A DNA stretch of 5,989 nt from an uncultured Eubacteriales bacterium. Its GTDB lineage: Bacteria; Bacillota; Clostridia; Oscillospirales; Oscillospiraceae. A model generated the notes under the pieces. That model had not been told where the DNA came from. It made no database searches and saw only the letters and a program-made list of their open reading frames with translations. This document shows, one piece after another, positions 4,401-5,989 of the stretch. Location of the stretch: contig CAJKNS010000153.1 in NCBI GenBank assembly GCA_905201305.1, forward strand, positions 1 to 5,989. Direction: 5' to 3'. Numbering within the stretch: the stretch's first letter is position 1; each line of letters begins with the position of its first letter. Both the position numbers and the translations under genes were made by a program.

Positions 4401-5989
4401 TTAGTCTTCGTCAAAGGGTACATCGTCATCGGGAATTGCAGTCTGCTCCTCCGGGGGCTTTGCCTTGGGATTCAGTCCCACCATGGTGTCCCACTGGTCC
4501 CGGGTGATGAGCACCTGCCGGGCTTTGGAGCCCTCAAATGGTCCCACAATGCCCTTCTCCTCCAGCTCGTCCACAATCCGCGCCGCATGGGCATAGCCCA
4601 GCTTCAACCGCCGCTGGAGCATGGAGGTGGACGCCTGCCCGGTATCGAGCACCACCTCCACCGCATCCGGCAGCAGCGGGTCGCCGTCCAGCTCCATTGC
4701 CAGCTGATCGCCGTCGCTGTCCTTGCCGTTTTTCCCGCCGGTGACGTTCTGCTCGATTTCCTTGAGAATTTCGTCGGAATAATCGGCATCGGAGGAGGTT
4801 TTTACAAATTCCGCCACCTCTTCCGCCTCTTCGTCGGTGATAAAGCAGCCCTGGACTCGGGTGGGCTTGCCTGCACCCAGAGGTGCATAGAGCATGTCGC
4901 CCTTGCCCACCAGCTTTTCCGCACCGTTTTCGTCCAGAATGATCCGGCTGTCGGTGGCGGACGCTACGGCAAAGGCAATGCGGGAGGGAATATTCGCCTT
5001 CATGATACCGGTGATAACATCGGCAGAGGGACGCTGGGTGGCGATTACCAGATACATGCCCGCCGCACGCGCCTTCTGGGCAATGCGGACGATGGAGCTT
5101 TCCACCTCTTTCGCCGCCACCAGCATCAAATCCGCCAGCTCGTCGATGATAATCACAATCTGGGGCATGGGGGTGAGGTTGGGGTCCCGCTGGGCGAGCT
5201 TGTTGTAGCCCTTGAGGTCCCGGACCTTGTAGTCCGCCAGCAGCTGATACCGGCGCTCCATCTCCGTCACTGCCCACTGGAGGGCGCCCGCTGCCTTTTT
5301 GGCATCGGTGACCACGGGAATCAGCAGATGGGGAATGCCGTTATAAATGCTCAGCTCCACCATTTTGGGGTCGATCATAATCATTCTGACCTGTTCGGGG
5401 GTGGAACGATAGAGCAGGGACACGATGATGCTGTTCATGCAGACGGACTTACCGGAGCCGGTGGTACCGGCGATCAGCAGATGGGGCATTTTTGCCAGGT
5501 CGCCCACGATGTAGTTGCCGCCGATGTCCTTGCCCGCCGCAAATGCCAGCGCCGAGGAATTCTTTCGGAACGCATCGGAGCTGAGTACCTCACGAATGGG
5601 CACGGAGGTGGTGATGCGGTTGGGCACCTCGATGCCGATGATGGAGCTCTTGCCCGGCACCGCTGCCACACGGACGCCGGAAACACCCAGCGCCAGGGCA
5701 ATGTCCTCATGGAGATTGGTAATCTTGTTCATCTTCACGCCGGGACGCAGCTCCATTTCATACCGGGTGACCGTGGGACCGCGCACCACATTGTCGATTT
5801 TAATGTCCACATTGAAGCTGTGGAGGGTTTCCTCCAGCTTGAGAACATTGGAGCGCATTTCCTCGGTGTTGTCCTCCTTGGAGCCCATGGCTTCGGAGAG
5901 CATGGTCATGGGCGGGAACTGGTAAGGCGGCGTCTGCTCCTCCCCTGCCTCCTGATCGGTACGGGCTTCGATCTCCATGGCAACGGCGG
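4401..5989 (-). CDS. ftsK: DNA translocase FtsK/SpoIIIE (partial, N-terminus beyond window)
   Basis: A hexameric ATP-driven motor that pumps chromosomal DNA through the closing division or sporulation septum. The frame is open through the window edge at 5989, so the ATG at 5978 is internal. Families of this type run to about 750-900 residues, and the membrane segments and linker would lie outside. Counting from 5978: the alpha domain spans about 55-135 (RGPTVTRYEMELRPG at 66-80), Walker A GTTGSGKS is at 171-178, Walker B IVIIIDELADLM at 274-285, and the arginine/sensor region includes ATQRPSADVITG (313-324). An acidic linker (about 394-435) leads to the winged-helix gamma domain (434-500, with GYAHAARIVDELEEKGIVGP), which reads orienting DNA sequences. 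An acidic tail DDDVPFDED ends the protein at TAA 4403-4401. All motor motifs are intact. SpoIIIE, FtsK and SftA cannot be separated without the N-terminus. Confidence 0.95.
   Translation of the reverse strand, partial: AVAMEIEARTDQEAGEEQTPPYQFPPMTMLSEAMGSKEDNTEEMRSNVLKLEETLHSFNVDIKIDNVVRGPTVTRYEMELRPGVKMNKITNLHEDIALALGVSGVRVAAVPGKSSIIGIEVPNRITTSVPIREVLSSDAFRKNSSALAFAAGKDIGGNYIVGDLAKMPHLLIAGTTGSGKSVCMNSIIVSLLYRSTPEQVRMIMIDPKMVELSIYNGIPHLLIPVVTDAKKAAGALQWAVTEMERRYQLLADYKVRDLKGYNKLAQRDPNLTPMPQIVIIIDELADLMLVAAKEVESSIVRIAQKARAAGMYLVIATQRPSADVITGIMKANIPSRIAFAVASATDSRIILDENGAEKLVGKGDMLYAPLGAGKPTRVQGCFITDEEAEEVAEFVKTSSDADYSDEILKEIEQNVTGGKNGKDSDGDQLAMELDGDPLLPDAVEVVLDTGQASTSMLQRRLKLGYAHAARIVDELEEKGIVGPFEGSKARQVLITRDQWDTMVGLNPKAKPPEEQTAIPDDDVPFDED

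Noticed and set aside
1..5989. CRISPR array, tRNA/rRNA gene, insertion sequence or prophage attachment site
   Set aside because: No regularly spaced repeats, cloverleaf, transposase or integrase coding sequence, or flanking direct repeats were seen. The genes and spacing look like ordinary chromosome.

Overview
The window reads as ordinary chromosome from a fairly GC-rich, low-redundancy Firmicute, most likely a gut Clostridia member of the Oscillospiraceae/Ruminococcaceae type. The reasons are strong AGGAGG-type ribosome binding sites before every gene, a clostridial-style ~425-residue LeuC with a separate LeuD, a Crp/Fnr-type regulator, and an FtsK/SpoIIIE translocase. The genus is inference; nothing here fixes it.

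Layout. Positions 1-1445 (minus strand) hold the leucine-biosynthesis pair leuC-leuD, the two subunits of 3-isopropylmalate dehydratase. leuD is cut by the window edge. leuC carries a single-base insertion at 689/690 that splits the reading frame about 60% of the way along, so it is either a broken gene or a sequencing/assembly error. A 140-bp divergent promoter region (1446-1585) separates leuC from a plus-strand Crp/Fnr-family regulator (1586-2224). That region has an extended -10 promoter for the regulator, three TTGCA repeats about one helical turn apart, and a hairpin in the leuC leader.

Positions 2225-2755 contain no recognisable protein gene but are rich in RNA structure: consecutive hairpins after the regulator (2289-2398), a candidate small RNA with a possible promoter and a strong intrinsic terminator (about 2455-2545), and a 12-bp perfect inverted repeat followed by a T-run (2631-2676).

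Positions 2756-5989 are a tight minus-strand cluster, transcribed ftsK/spoIIIE (N-terminus outside the window), then ansA (type I L-asparaginase), then fic (Fic-domain AMP-transferase with a C-terminal self-inhibition motif). Gaps of 15 and 31 bp, each with its own ribosome binding site, suggest co-transcription. The genes have no obvious shared pathway: chromosome translocation, asparagine catabolism and protein modification.

I did not find a clearly new multi-gene system. The best items for a second look are the leuC frameshift, the structured non-coding interval downstream of the regulator, and the divergent control region between leuC and that regulator.
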